The position numbers and the translations under genes are program-made. Of a stretch of DNA of 61,678 bases, positions 40,801 to 49,300 are shown one piece after another. Position 1 is the stretch's first letter. Each line of letters begins with the position of its first letter. This DNA is from Rhodocyclaceae bacterium (GTDB lineage: Bacteria; Pseudomonadota; Gammaproteobacteria; Burkholderiales; Rhodocyclaceae), in the NCBI GenBank assembly GCA_006218025.1, contig VBWA01000034.1, forward strand, positions 1 to 61,678, read 5' to 3'. The notes beneath the pieces are model-generated. The model searched no databases. It was given only the letters and a program-made list of their open reading frames with translations, and was not told where the DNA came from.

Positions 40801-41957
40801 AGCACATAGACGTCGTTGCCCTTGCCGCCCGACAGCGTGTCGGTGCCCGTGCCGCCGTCCAGGGTGTCGTTGCCGTCGCCGCCGGTCAGCGTGTCGTTGC
40901 CGGTGTTGCCGAACAACTGGTTGTCCAGTGCGTTGCCGGTCAAGTTGACCGCGAACGCGCCCAGGGCCAGCGTGTTCTCGATGAAGCCCGGCAGGACGTA
41001 GGCATTGAACGTGGCGCTGTTGGTCAGCTGCACCGTGTCCACGCCGCCCGCGTCGCCGATGATGAAATCGAGGGCGCTGTCCATGCGGTAGGTGTCGTCG
41101 CCCGCGCCGCCATCCATGGTGTCGTTGCCCGCGCCGCCGTCCAGCAGGTCGTTGCCGCCGCCGCCCTTGAGCGTGTCGTTGCCGCTGCCGCCGGAGAGCA
41201 TGTCGCTGCCGTCCTGCCCATCGAGGATGTTGTTGCCCGTGTTGCCGGTGATGATGTTGGGCAGCAGGTTGCCGGTGCCGTTGATGTTCGCGCTGCCGCT
41301 GAGGGTGAGGTTCTCCACGGCGAGGCCGAGGGTGTAGCTGACCGTGGCGTTCACGCTGTCGATAAATCCGTTCAGCACCACGCCGTTGGCGAAGCCATTG
41401 ACGAGCGCACCACCATTGACCTGGCCGCTGCCGGTCAGGTTCGCCGTGTTCGATTCGACGATGACGTCCTGCGCGGAATCAACGTTGTAGGTGTCGTTGC
41501 CGTGGCCGCCGCTCATCGTGTCGTTGCCGAGGCCGCCGTCGATTGTTTCGCTGATGCCGGCACCGCCGAGGTTGCCGTCATCGACGCTGATGATGTTGTT
41601 CAGCGCGTTGCCGATGAGAGAATTCGCGGCCGATCCGGGCAACGTGCTGTTGAAAATGGTATTGACACGGCGGCTGATCAGGTTCTCGACGTTGTTGGCG
41701 AGCGTGTAGCTGCCGGTGACATTGGTGTAGAGCACTGCGGTGTCGATGCCCTCGCCGAACACTTCGATGATCGTGTCGGTGGCCGCTCCGGCCCCGGTAT
41801 TGCCGAGAATGTAAGTGTCGTTGCCGAGCCCGCCGAACAGCGTCTGGATGCCGCCCGAGCTGGCGATGAACGGATCGACGATCGAGTAAATGAAGTCGTC
41901 GGCGTTGGTGCCGGCAACGTTGGTGTCGATGGTGGTCGGTACGTTGATGATGGCCAT
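34803..41957 (-). CDS. Giant RTX calcium-binding protein with large non-RTX core
   Basis: A 2384-residue secreted-type protein. The N-terminus (MAIINVPTTIDTNVAGTNAD) enters directly into RTX blocks, about 1100 residues of units such as GNDTLDGGAGNDTYVV and VENLTLTGxxNxNGTGNxLDN. Residues about 1145-1705 lack nonapeptides and are rich in Asn, Thr, Ala and Gly (for example GGNVNNAVPGAG-like and NFNNNAGNAVIDASMMDG segments), resembling beta-helical or S-layer-like cores. RTX blocks resume and the chain ends with ITDYSEGDKIELDRSIF, YILYNSSTGALYYDADGAG and a terminal FIVV, the uncleaved type I secretion signal form. ATG 41957 follows AAGGAG. It is likely exported to the surface or medium by a type I system encoded elsewhere and folds on calcium. 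Confidence 0.9.
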   Translation of the reverse strand: MAIINVPTTIDTNVAGTNADDFIYSIVDPFIASSGGIQTLFGGLGNDTYILGNTGAGAATDTIIEVFGEGIDTAVLYTNVTGSYTLANNVENLISRRVNTIFNSTLPGSAANSLIGNALNNIISVDDGNLGGAGISETIDGGLGNDTMSGGHGNDTYNVDSAQDVIVESNTANLTGSGQVNGGALVNGFANGVVLNGFIDSVNATVSYTLGLAVENLTLSGSANINGTGNLLPNIITGNTGNNILDGQDGSDMLSGGSGNDTLKGGGGNDLLDGGAGNDTMDGGAGDDTYRMDSALDFIIGDAGGVDTVQLTNSATFNAYVLPGFIENTLALGAFAVNLTGNALDNQLFGNTGNDTLTGGDGNDTLDGGTGTDTLSGGKGNDVYVLDSSSDIIVAEKPGEGTDTVFVTLTAGQTFTLASEMERLYLTGTANANGTGNALDNTLVGNSGNNTLLGLAGNDNINGLAGNDMLSGGLGNDILDGDAGNDSISGGAGNDTLFGGAGNDIMEGGDGADTMDGGAGVDNMAGGAGNDIYFVTDLTGTNPQTRDIVFELPGTAGGTDTVNSSVTISQLFANVENLNLTGASNIDGIGNELANTINGNAGENFLDAGHDALADTLVGGLGNDTYLIYGTNDVVTEVANVSVPAPGTGLLPGYTDTVVYRGTAAYTLAANVENLMIDVSRGNVDVTGNLLDNRMMGSSGNNKLDGAGGNDMIYGGDGNDTLIGGAGNDMLDGNLGVDTLQGGAGDDSYVVENANDIVDELAGGTGNDTVMSFLRDINIDTAFNGNMKGAIENITLGGGALNATGNALVNILKGNALSNVLTGGAGNDTYFADLTDQVIEGNTTPGGVDTVNLDVGSNALNVNVRFGVAPVPLIPRGELWNVENVTLLGTGNSNVLFEHNTLTSTQANTLIGNDGNNILDGAGGADTMTGLKGNDVYYVDNVGDKTIEVAGQGTDTVYSSVTWTLPSDVENMTLIGSGTQGGTGNTLDNVLRGNGFVNTLTGLAGNDTLDGGGGNDTMNGADGDDTYWVDSVGDVVQDTTGTDTVISTITGANGYNLTTAASVENLVLFNGWAVPPAVMNGTGNALDNRITANLSKNTIDGGGGSDTLDFNLVGSLLANDTLVGGLGNDTVSSDTLLADITSFGGTANLDEIETAILRAEGGFNGSIDFGAGGWEDLRAVNFTGSAGRTLTVNSAPNTGNVNNAVPGAGVVPVVFGLTDFDGSGVTINSTGTLAGSSDVLNLAIRDSGLNAALNTADWETIKITEQPSADGSFAANNLSLAALGINTTLNTIIEVTGSGGGQLNLTNVATASLSGGAAWSRDLQFTVVNFADRLQITQSGGANVAQVNVQDSSFWLDAVGTNALEIFAKGPVGTAPSSTSLVHLNEQTTNNATITLGGAANSVLTVDGIRATAINASAFAGSNLYLVAEGTTAGTWTGPSVAINPVDFSFTGGGGGDTFNFNTAGMVDGMDQVDGGAGTDIVNVNITGMGVSGTAMSGGLHFFNTETINFNNNAGNAVIDASMMDGNVTMVTNDFLSTTIHGLAGGFNGGGRTGAVTIYANNNASGVTYQNFGTGTQTLFGSQMQGVGDTFTMGGVLDDNDFIQGWDFDTVAADSFSATLAGGTLTPKIQGVENITLTNSTAPSEIHAVSIVGAMNWTLNGSQTLTLNGGSTVSPMNGATGMYIDASLLTAYFEVDGSIGADTIAVGTLGSHVDGWDGNDTITGGAGIDIIRGDEGNDTITGAGGADELYGGAGNDTFMLGTVDSANDAVDGGAGSSDAVDYNGSVAVTVALPDTGMSNGHGSGTGLGTDVLGGIERVLGSGVADILAGSHNVALTSTAADASRTYVGRGGNDTIDGNGAEKGYNDFPDYSSGAVDRGVFVNLGGSSVTVNAQTVAAGTATDMAGGTTYFNTDTLTNVDGAFGSSFADVLIGGSASLAYSGNLFEFWIGNGGNDIIAGNAGAFPGTGGNGIVSLLDLDMVDYGSGGAGVRVDLRLGIAQDGLGGTDTLFDINIVRGSAFDDMLTGGNAQNDFYEAFEGRKGDDHIDGGTGYDLARYNLAASKITADLSTGVVTDGDGGTDTLVNIEGLRGSDFDDSMKGSANNDFFEGAAGNDTIDGGAGIDRVDYTNDKGTVVVNLAAGTADDSWGNTDTLISIEAVRGSGFDDYLTGSSNAAGTIESFEGRGGADSIEGSGGIDLVTYANAHGPVTANLSMNAAPIDGDGGSDILNNIENLRGSFYGDTLTGSNADNRIEGAASKYWTYANTGTNDSDTLTGNAGNDTFVFNSAPDATYNLDTITDYSEGDKIELDRSIFVGLTAGSGITGSFITNAGAPTPLDANDYILYNSSTGALYYDADGAGAGLAVQFATLAGPDFSGLAGTDFIVV

Positions 41958-41988
41958 GGCAGTGGAACTCCTTCAGTCGAATGGACAA

Positions 41989-42023
41989 GGGCCCGCAGGC
42001 CCGGCGGGTTTCCGGGGAAACCC
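41989..42023 (-). promoter_or_regulatory. Two tandem hairpins in the leader of the RTX gene
   Basis: In the presumed 5' untranslated region lie a GGGTTTCC/GGAAACCC palindrome (42006-42023) and a GGGCC/GGCCC stem-loop (41989-42002). They sit between the promoter at 42032-42061 and the ribosome site near 41968. They match no riboswitch class I recognise. Confidence 0.4.
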
Positions 42024-42031
42024 TCGCGGAA

Positions 42032-42061
42032 AGTATAGGCGCATAGTAATTGAAGCGGCAA
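42032..42061 (-). promoter_or_regulatory. Putative promoter of the 2384-residue RTX gene
   Basis: Read on the minus strand: TTGCCG (42061-42056), 18-nt spacer, TATACT (42037-42032). The -10 box agrees with consensus at five of six positions. Confidence 0.45.
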
Positions 42062-42079
42062 CCAATTCGGGTCGACTAT

Positions 42080-42159
42080 CCGGAACTAATTCACGCTGCG
42101 CCGCAAAACCGGAATTAATTCACGCTGCACCGCAAAATCGGAAATGATTCACGCGAGCG
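42080..42159. repeat. 29-nt tandem repeats, 2.6 copies
   Basis: Unit 1 is 42080-42108 (CCGGAACTAATTCACGCTGC then GCCGCAAAA), unit 2 is 42109-42137 (CCGGAATTAATTCACGCTGC then ACCGCAAAA) and a partial unit 3 is 42138-42159 (TCGGAAATGATTCACG). GGAATTAATTCACGC-like arrays are seen at the ends of some insertion sequences, so this may be a transposon-end remnant. It is the main content of the 308-nt gap 41958-42265 besides the RTX promoter and leader. Confidence 0.7.
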
Positions 42160-42265
42160 TCCGCCGGAACTTTCCCGTCCAACATTGGCAGGAGGGGTCG
42201 CAAGGCGGCAAGCGGAATGATGCGAGTCGCTATCAGCGACATGGGTTTGCGATTATTATGAGGGC

Positions 42266-43321
42266 ATGAATCAAGCTGAAACCGAAACCGCAGCGCCACA
42301 ACTGGAAATCACCACCTCGCGCCAGATGCTCGCCTGGCTGGCCGAGCAAAAACTGTCCATCGCGCTGACCACCTACCAGATCGGCAAGCTGTTCTTCCTC
42401 GGCCTCAAGCCCGACGGCGAACTTTCCATCTTCGAGCGCAGCTTCAACCGCTGCATGGGCCTGTGCCCGACACCCAACGGCCTCTGGATGAGCAGCCTCT
42501 ACCAGGTCTGGCGCTTCGAGAATCTGTTCACCGAAGGCCAGACGCAGGACGACTACGACCGGCTCTACCTGCCCCAGGTCGGTTACACCACGGGTGACCT
42601 GGACATCCACGACATGGCCGTCGATGCCGACGGCAAACTGGTCTTCGTCAATACCCTGTTCGGCTGTCTCGCCACCCTGAGCGAAACCCACAGCTTCAAG
42701 CCCCTGTGGCGCCCATCCTTCATCAGCAAACTGGCGGCAGAGGATCGCTGCCACCTCAACGGCCTGGCCATGAAGGACGGCCGTCCGGCCTACGTGACGG
42801 CGGTCAGCCGCTCCGACGTCGTCGATGGCTGGCGCGACCATCGCGCCAATGGCGGCATCGTGATCGACGTCAACAGCAACGAGATCGTCGCCGGGGGGCT
42901 GTCGATGCCGCACTCGCCACGCTGGCACCAGGGCAAGTTGTGGCTGCTCAATTCCGGCACCGGCGACTTCGGCTATGTGGACATGAACGAAGGACGCTTC
43001 GTGCCGCTCACCTTCTGTGCCGGCTACATGCGCGGACTGGCCTTCCATGGCGACTTCGCCCTGGTCGGGCTCTCGAAGCCGCGCCACAACAAGACCTTCA
43101 GCGGATTGCCGCTGGATGAAAACCTCAAGACCCGCCAGGCCGAACCGCGCTGCGGCATCCAGGTGATCGACCTGCGCACGGGAGACGCCGTGCACTGGGT
43201 CCGCTTCGAAGGCGTGGTGGATGAACTCTACGACGTGGTGGCGCTGCCGGGAGTCAGACGGCCAATGGCGCTGGGCTTCAAGACCGACGAGATTCGGCGG
43301 GTGCTGAGCATCGAACAATAG
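42266..43321 (+). CDS. TIGR03032/DUF4915 family protein
   Basis: A 351-residue protein of the TIGR03032 family, recognised from SRQMLAWLAEQKLSIALTTY, QIGKLFFLGLKPDGELSIFE, LWMSSLYQVWRFEN, DLDIHDMAVDADGKLVFVNT, CHLNGLAMKDGRPAYVTA, GLSMPHSPRWHQGKLWLLNS and FCAGYMRGLAFHGDFALVGL. The repeated short beta-hairpin pattern suggests a beta-propeller. The biochemical function is not known. Members are often encoded beside, or fused to, very large repetitive or sulfotransferase/TPR proteins, which fits this location between two giant secreted proteins. The start at 42266 lacks a strong ribosome site; the family block begins about 15 residues in. It has no signal peptide, so it is probably cytosolic. Confidence 0.82.
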   Translation: MNQAETETAAPQLEITTSRQMLAWLAEQKLSIALTTYQIGKLFFLGLKPDGELSIFERSFNRCMGLCPTPNGLWMSSLYQVWRFENLFTEGQTQDDYDRLYLPQVGYTTGDLDIHDMAVDADGKLVFVNTLFGCLATLSETHSFKPLWRPSFISKLAAEDRCHLNGLAMKDGRPAYVTAVSRSDVVDGWRDHRANGGIVIDVNSNEIVAGGLSMPHSPRWHQGKLWLLNSGTGDFGYVDMNEGRFVPLTFCAGYMRGLAFHGDFALVGLSKPRHNKTFSGLPLDENLKTRQAEPRCGIQVIDLRTGDAVHWVRFEGVVDELYDVVALPGVRRPMALGFKTDEIRRVLSIEQ

Positions 43322-43345
43322 GAGTCGGCGCTGGCGGTACGGCGT
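43322..43345 (+). repeat. 24-nt recurring word (copy before FG-GAP gene)
   Basis: GAGTCGGCGCTGGCGGTACG followed by GCGT, immediately after the TIGR03032 stop. It is identical over 24 nt to 17159-17182 inside the ferredoxin oxidoreductase gene. Confidence 0.6.
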
Positions 43346-43382
43346 CGACCCAAGGATGAGTTAAAGAGAGGGCAGGAAAACA

Positions 43383-46300
43383 GTGGCCATCAACCTTTCG
43401 GACATCGCAGCAGGTACGGGCGGCTTCGTCATCAACGGCCAGTGCACGTTTGACTATAGCGGGTCCAGTGTTGCGAATGCCGGCGACGTCAACGGCGACG
43501 GCCTCGACGACATCATCGTCGGTGCCCGTGGAAGCGACCCCGCCGCCGGTAGCAATGCGGGGCGCAGCTATGTGGTGTTCGGCCAAAGCGGCACCACGGC
43601 AATCGATCTCTCGGCGGTGGCGGCCGGTTCCGGCGGATTCGTCATCAATGGCCAGGGCGCGAGTGACCTGAGCGGCCGCGCTGTCACACCGGCTGGCGAC
43701 GTCAATGGCGATGGCCTGGCCGACCTGCTGATCGGCGCCCACGGCAGCGACCCCGCGGGTCTTTCCGATGCCGGGCGCAGCTATGTCGTGTTCGGCAAGA
43801 CAGCGACGACGGCTATCGATCTCTCCGCGATCGCCAGCGGTGCCGGCGGCTTCGTCATCAACGGGCAGTGGCTCGGGGAACAGAGCGGCCACAGTGTCGC
43901 CCCTGCCGGCGACGTGAATGGCGACGGCCTGGCCGACCTGATCATCGGCGCCTATGCGGGCGCACCCGGCATCCACAGCTATGCCGGGCGCAGCTATGTG
44001 GTGTTCGGCCAGACCGGGTCCGTGGCCGTCAATCTCTCCGCCGTGGCTGGCGGCGGAGGCTTCGTCATCAACGGCCAGTGCACGAGCGACTTCAGTGGTC
44101 GCAGCGTGTCGGCCGCAGGTGACGTCAACGGTGATGGATTGGGCGACCTGATCGTCGGCGCGGATGGAGTCGACACCGCCACGGCCTCCGGGGCCGGGCG
44201 GACCTACGTGGTCTTTGGCCAGACCGCCGGCACGACCATCGATCTTGCCGCGGTGGCTGCAGGCAGCGGTGGATTCGCCATCAATGGACAGGGAATTGCC
44301 GACCGCAGCGGCTTCAGCGCTTTCGGCGCCGGCGACGTCAATGGCGACGGCCTCGCCGACCTGATCATCGGCGCATTCAGCAGCGACCCGGCGGCCGGAA
44401 CAAATGCGGGCCGCAGCTACGTCGTTTTCGGCCGCACCGGCACCGCAGTCATCGACCTGTCCGCTGTCGCCAACGGCAGCGGCGGGTTCGTGATCAACGG
44501 GCAGTGCGCCGGTGATGACAGCGGATTCAGCGTTTCTGCTGCCGGCGACGTCAACGGCGACGGACTGGCCGACCTGATCGTCGGCGCGCGCTTCGGCGAC
44601 GGGCCCGTTGGTAATTGGAGCGGACGCAGCTATCTCGTGTTTGGCCGGACCGGCATGACGGGCATCAACCTCTCCGCCGTGGCCAGCGGCAGCGGAGGTT
44701 TCGTCATCAACGGCCAGTGCGTGAGCGATCGAAGCGGACAAAGCGTGGCTGGCGGCGGCGACGTCAACGGCGACGGCCTGGCGGACCTTATCATCGGTGC
44801 CTATCAGGCCGATCCCGCCGCCGGCAGCAATGCCGGGCGCAGCTACGTGATCTTCGGCAATACCACGGGCGCCTTCGGGCCGACCGCCGTCGATCAACTC
44901 GGAGGCAGCGGCGCCGACAGCCTGACCGGCACCTCGGCACGGGAGACCCTCGTTGCCGGTGCCGGCGACGACACGCTCACCGGCAACGGCGGAGCCGATG
45001 TGCTCTACGGCGGGACGGGAAACGACCTCTTCGTGCTGAACGCCGGCAACCTCGCCGCGCTGGGCGCCAACCTTGGCGCCGGTGACAACATCGGCCAGCT
45101 TGCCCGCATAGACGGCGGCAGCGGCATCGACACCCTGAGGTTTTCCGGCAGCGGTCTGAATGTGGACCTGACGGTCATCGCCAATCAGGGCGGCAGCGCG
45201 CCCGGCAGCCAGTCGCGCATCGAATCCGTGGAACGCATCGACCTCACCGGCAGCGGCAGCAGCACTCTGACGCTGGACGCAAGCGACGTGATCGACATGG
45301 CCGGGATGAACAGTTTCAATAACGGCAGCGGCTGGGCCGGCCTCGATGCGGCGGTGCCGATGCACCAACTGGTCATCGACGGCAACGCCGGCAATGTCGT
45401 CACGCTGACCCGCTACTGGACCGCCGGCGGCAGCACGGTTGGCGACAACGGCCACACTTACACGATATACAACGCCGACGCCACTGCTGCGCAGGTGCTG
45501 GTCGACCAGAGCATCGCCTGCAATGTCCAGGCTCCCCCTCCTTTTGCCGTCACCCCCTCCACCGTCAAGCCGTCCGCCATCGACCTGTCCGCAATTGCCG
45601 CCGGCAGCGGCGGCTTCGTCATCAACGGCCAGTGCGCGAATGACAAGAGCGGCCACAGCGTTGCGAGCGCCGGGGACGTCAATGGCGACGGTCTGGCCGA
45701 CCTCATCGTCGGAGCGCCATACAGCGACCCCGCAGCCGGCAGCTATGCCGGACGCAGCTACGTGGTCTTTGGCCGCACCGGCACCACGGCGGTCGAGCTT
45801 TCCGCCATCGACGACGGCAGCGGCGGCTTCGTCATCAACGGCCAGTGTGACGGCGACCGCAACGGCTGGAGCGTTGCCGGCGCCGGCGACGTCAACGGCG
45901 ACGGGCTGGCCGACATGATCGTCGGTGCCAGCTTCAGCACCCCTGTCGCCGGCGACTGGACCGGGAGCAGCTACGTGGTATTCGGCAAGACGGACGGCAT
46001 CGACATCGACCTGTCCGCCGTCGCCACCGGCGCCGGGGGGTTCGTCATTCGCGGCGAGTGCGGCTATGACTTCAGCGGCTCCAGCGTTACCGCCGCCGGC
46101 GACGTCAATGGCGATGGCCTCGCCGACCTCATTGTCGGGGCCCCGCAGAGCGACCCGAATGCGCAGAGCCGTGCCGGACGAAGCTATGTGGTCTTCGGCC
46201 AGACCGGCACAACGGCGATCGAGCTGTCCGCCATCAGCAACGGCGATGGCGGCTTCGTCATCAGCGGTGAGTGCGCCGACGACTACAGCGGCTCCAGCGT

Positions 46301-49300
46301 TGCCGGCGCCGGCGACGTCAATGGCGACGGCCTGGCCGACCTCATCGTCGGCGCTTGGCAAAGCGATCCCGCCGGAAAAGTTGTCGCCGGGCGCAGCTAC
46401 GTCGTGTTCGGCAAGAGCACCGGCTCGGCTATCGACCTTTCTGCGGTAGGCACCGGTAGCGGCGGCTTCGTGGTCAATGGCCAGAGCGCAGGCGACCGCT
46501 CGGGGCGCAGCGTATCCGGCGCAGGCGACGTCAATGGCGACGGCCTCGCCGACCTCGTGGTCGGAGCCTATCGGAGCAACCTGAGCGACGGGCGCAGTTA
46601 TGTAGTGTTCGGCCGAACCGACAACGCGGCCATCGACCTCTCGACAATCTCAGGCGGCAGCGGCGGCTTCGTGATCAATGGCCAGTGCTCCGCTGACAAC
46701 AGCGGGTTCAGCGTATCGACCGCCGGCGACCTCAATGGCGATGGAATGGCGGACCTGATCGTCGGCGCAATTTTCGGCGACCCCGCCGCGGCCACCTCTG
46801 CCGGACGCAGCTACGTGGTCTTCGGCAAGAGCGATGGCGCGGCCATCAACCTGTCCGCCGTAGCCGCCGGCTCGGGAGGTTTCGTCGTCAACGGCCAATG
46901 CGCGCAGGACTGGAGCGGCTATAGCGTCGCCGCCGGCGGCGACGTCAATGGCGACGGCCTGGCCGACCTGATCGTCGGGGCCGTTACGGGCGACCCCGCT
47001 GCAGGCACCGATGCCGGGCGGAGCTATGTCATTTTCGGCAGTGTGACCGGAGCGTTCGGGTCGACCGCGGTCGACCAGATGGGAACCACCGGCAACGACA
47101 CCCTGACCGGCACGGCGGTAGCCGAGACCCTGGTTGCCGGTGCCGGCGACGACACCCTGATCGGCAATGGCGGCGCGGACGTGCTCTACGGCGGTGCCGG
47201 CGACGACCGCTTCGAGATCGACGCCGGCAACGTCGCCGCCCTCGGCTCCGGCGCAAGCTCGGGCAACTACGCACGCATCGACGGCGGCAGCGGCATCGAT
47301 ACGCTGGCCCAGGCGGGCAGCGGCGTGCATCTGGACCTCGCCAGCATTGCCAACCAGGGTGGCGCGACGCCGGACAGCCAGTCGCGCATCGAGTCCATCG
47401 AATGCATCGACCTCACCGGCAGCGGAAACAATCGCCTGTCGCTGGGCGTCCAGGATGTCATCGACATGGCCGGGATGAACAGCTTCAACAATGCCAACGG
47501 CTGGATCGACGGCAGCTACGACATGGCTGCCGGCGGAGCGAACGGCGCCACCCCGGAGCAGCGCCATCAGTTGGCGGTGAACGGCGACGCCGGGGATGCG
47601 GTGATCCTGGTGGACAGCGCGAACTGGAGCAGCGCGGGCACCGTGACGAAGGACAGCATGACCTATCGCGTGATCAACCACGGCACATCGGCGGCACAAC
47701 TGCTGATCGGGAACGCCGTCAATATTGCCCCGACCGGAATAGTCGGCGCTGGCGGCACGGCGACCCAGGGGCAAACCCTCACGGCAACCAACACTCTGGC
47801 CGACTTCGACGGCCTGGGCACGATCAGCTACCAGTGGCAGGGATCCGCCAACGGCACCACGTGGAGCAACATCGCCGGCGCCACGGCAGACACCCTTGTC
47901 CTCGGACCTGCCCAGCTCGGCCAGCGCATCCGCGTGCAGGCAAGCTACACCGACGGCAACGGCACGGCTGAATCGGTAGCCAGCCTCGCCACCACCACCG
48001 TCAACCTGCAACCGACGGTCACCATCACCGACAACATCGCCGGCATCGCCAACGCGACGTCGAACCTGGTCTACACGCTGAAATTCAACCAGGCCGTGAC
48101 CGGACTGGCGCAGAACGATTTCATCGTCACCAACGGCACGGTCGGCACGGTTTCCGGCAGCGGCACCACCTGGACCGTCAATGTGACGCCGGACACCGAC
48201 GTGGCCTCCGGCACCATCGGCCTGACGCTGAAGGCCGACGCCGTCATGGGCACGGCCGGCAACCCGAATCTGGCCGTCACCAACAACAGCCAGGCCATCG
48301 ATACCAGGGCTCCGGTAGCGCCGGGCATCAGTTCATCGTTCAGTACCCTCGTCAGCCTGAACACCAGCCTCGGCGACGTGATTCTCGAACTCGATCCATC
48401 CAAGGCGCCGACAACCGTCGGCAATATCCTGCGTTATGTCGATCAGGATTTACTGGACGGTACGATCTTTCATCGCGTGATACCGGGTTTCATGGTGCAG
48501 GGTGGCGGCTTCGAATCGGGCATGAGCGCAATACCGACCTATGCGCCGATAGCGCTGGAAACCAGCATCACCGGGCTCACCAATGTGCGCGGCAGCGTGG
48601 CCATGGCCCGCACCAATGAAACCGATTCTGCCACCTCGCAGTTCTACATCAACCTGGTCAACAACAGCTTTCTCGATTACGTCAGTCCCGCTTCACCTGG
48701 CTACGCCGTATTTGGCAGCGTCGTCTCCGGCATGGCGGTGATCGACAGCATCGCCACGGTGCCGACCCACACGGTCGGCGCTTTCGCGAATGTTCCGGTT
48801 TCCGACGTGACGCTGATCCAGGCCAGCTCAAGCCGCGTCAGCCCCACAGGCGCGATCTTTCTCGGCAATCTCGAAAGCGGCGCCACCTGGCAATACAGCC
48901 TCAACAGCGGCAGCACCTGGACCAACGGCAGCGGCAACGGTTTCATCATGCCCGTCGGCACCTATACCACTGGCATGGTGCGGATCCGGGAAACCGACGC
49001 AGCCGGCAATATGGTCCAGATTACCCCGTCACTCGGCACCTTCATCGTCGACAAAACGGCGCCGGTCGTTTCCAGCTTCAGCCCGGCGGACAATGCGCTG
49101 GGCGCGGCGCCCGACGCCAATGTCCTTGTCACCTTCAACGAAGCCGTCAAGCAAGGCACGGGCAGCATCGTGCTCCGAAACGGAGCCGGAACGGTCATCG
49201 ATACTTTCGATGCGGCGACCAGCAGTGGCAAGATCAGCCTCACCGGCAACAGACTGACGATCAACCCCGACGCCAATCTCGCCCTCAACACCCGATACGT

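Noticed and set aside
43278-46361. 1027-residue minus-strand frame opposite the FG-GAP gene
   Set aside because: Periodic because the FG-GAP repeats are periodic; the plus frame has DxNxDG motifs and a start site.
43383-47045. Regularly spaced similar sequences suggesting a CRISPR-like array
   Set aside because: The period of about 190 nt matches FG-GAP coding repeats of about 63 residues; no short exact repeats with unique spacers.
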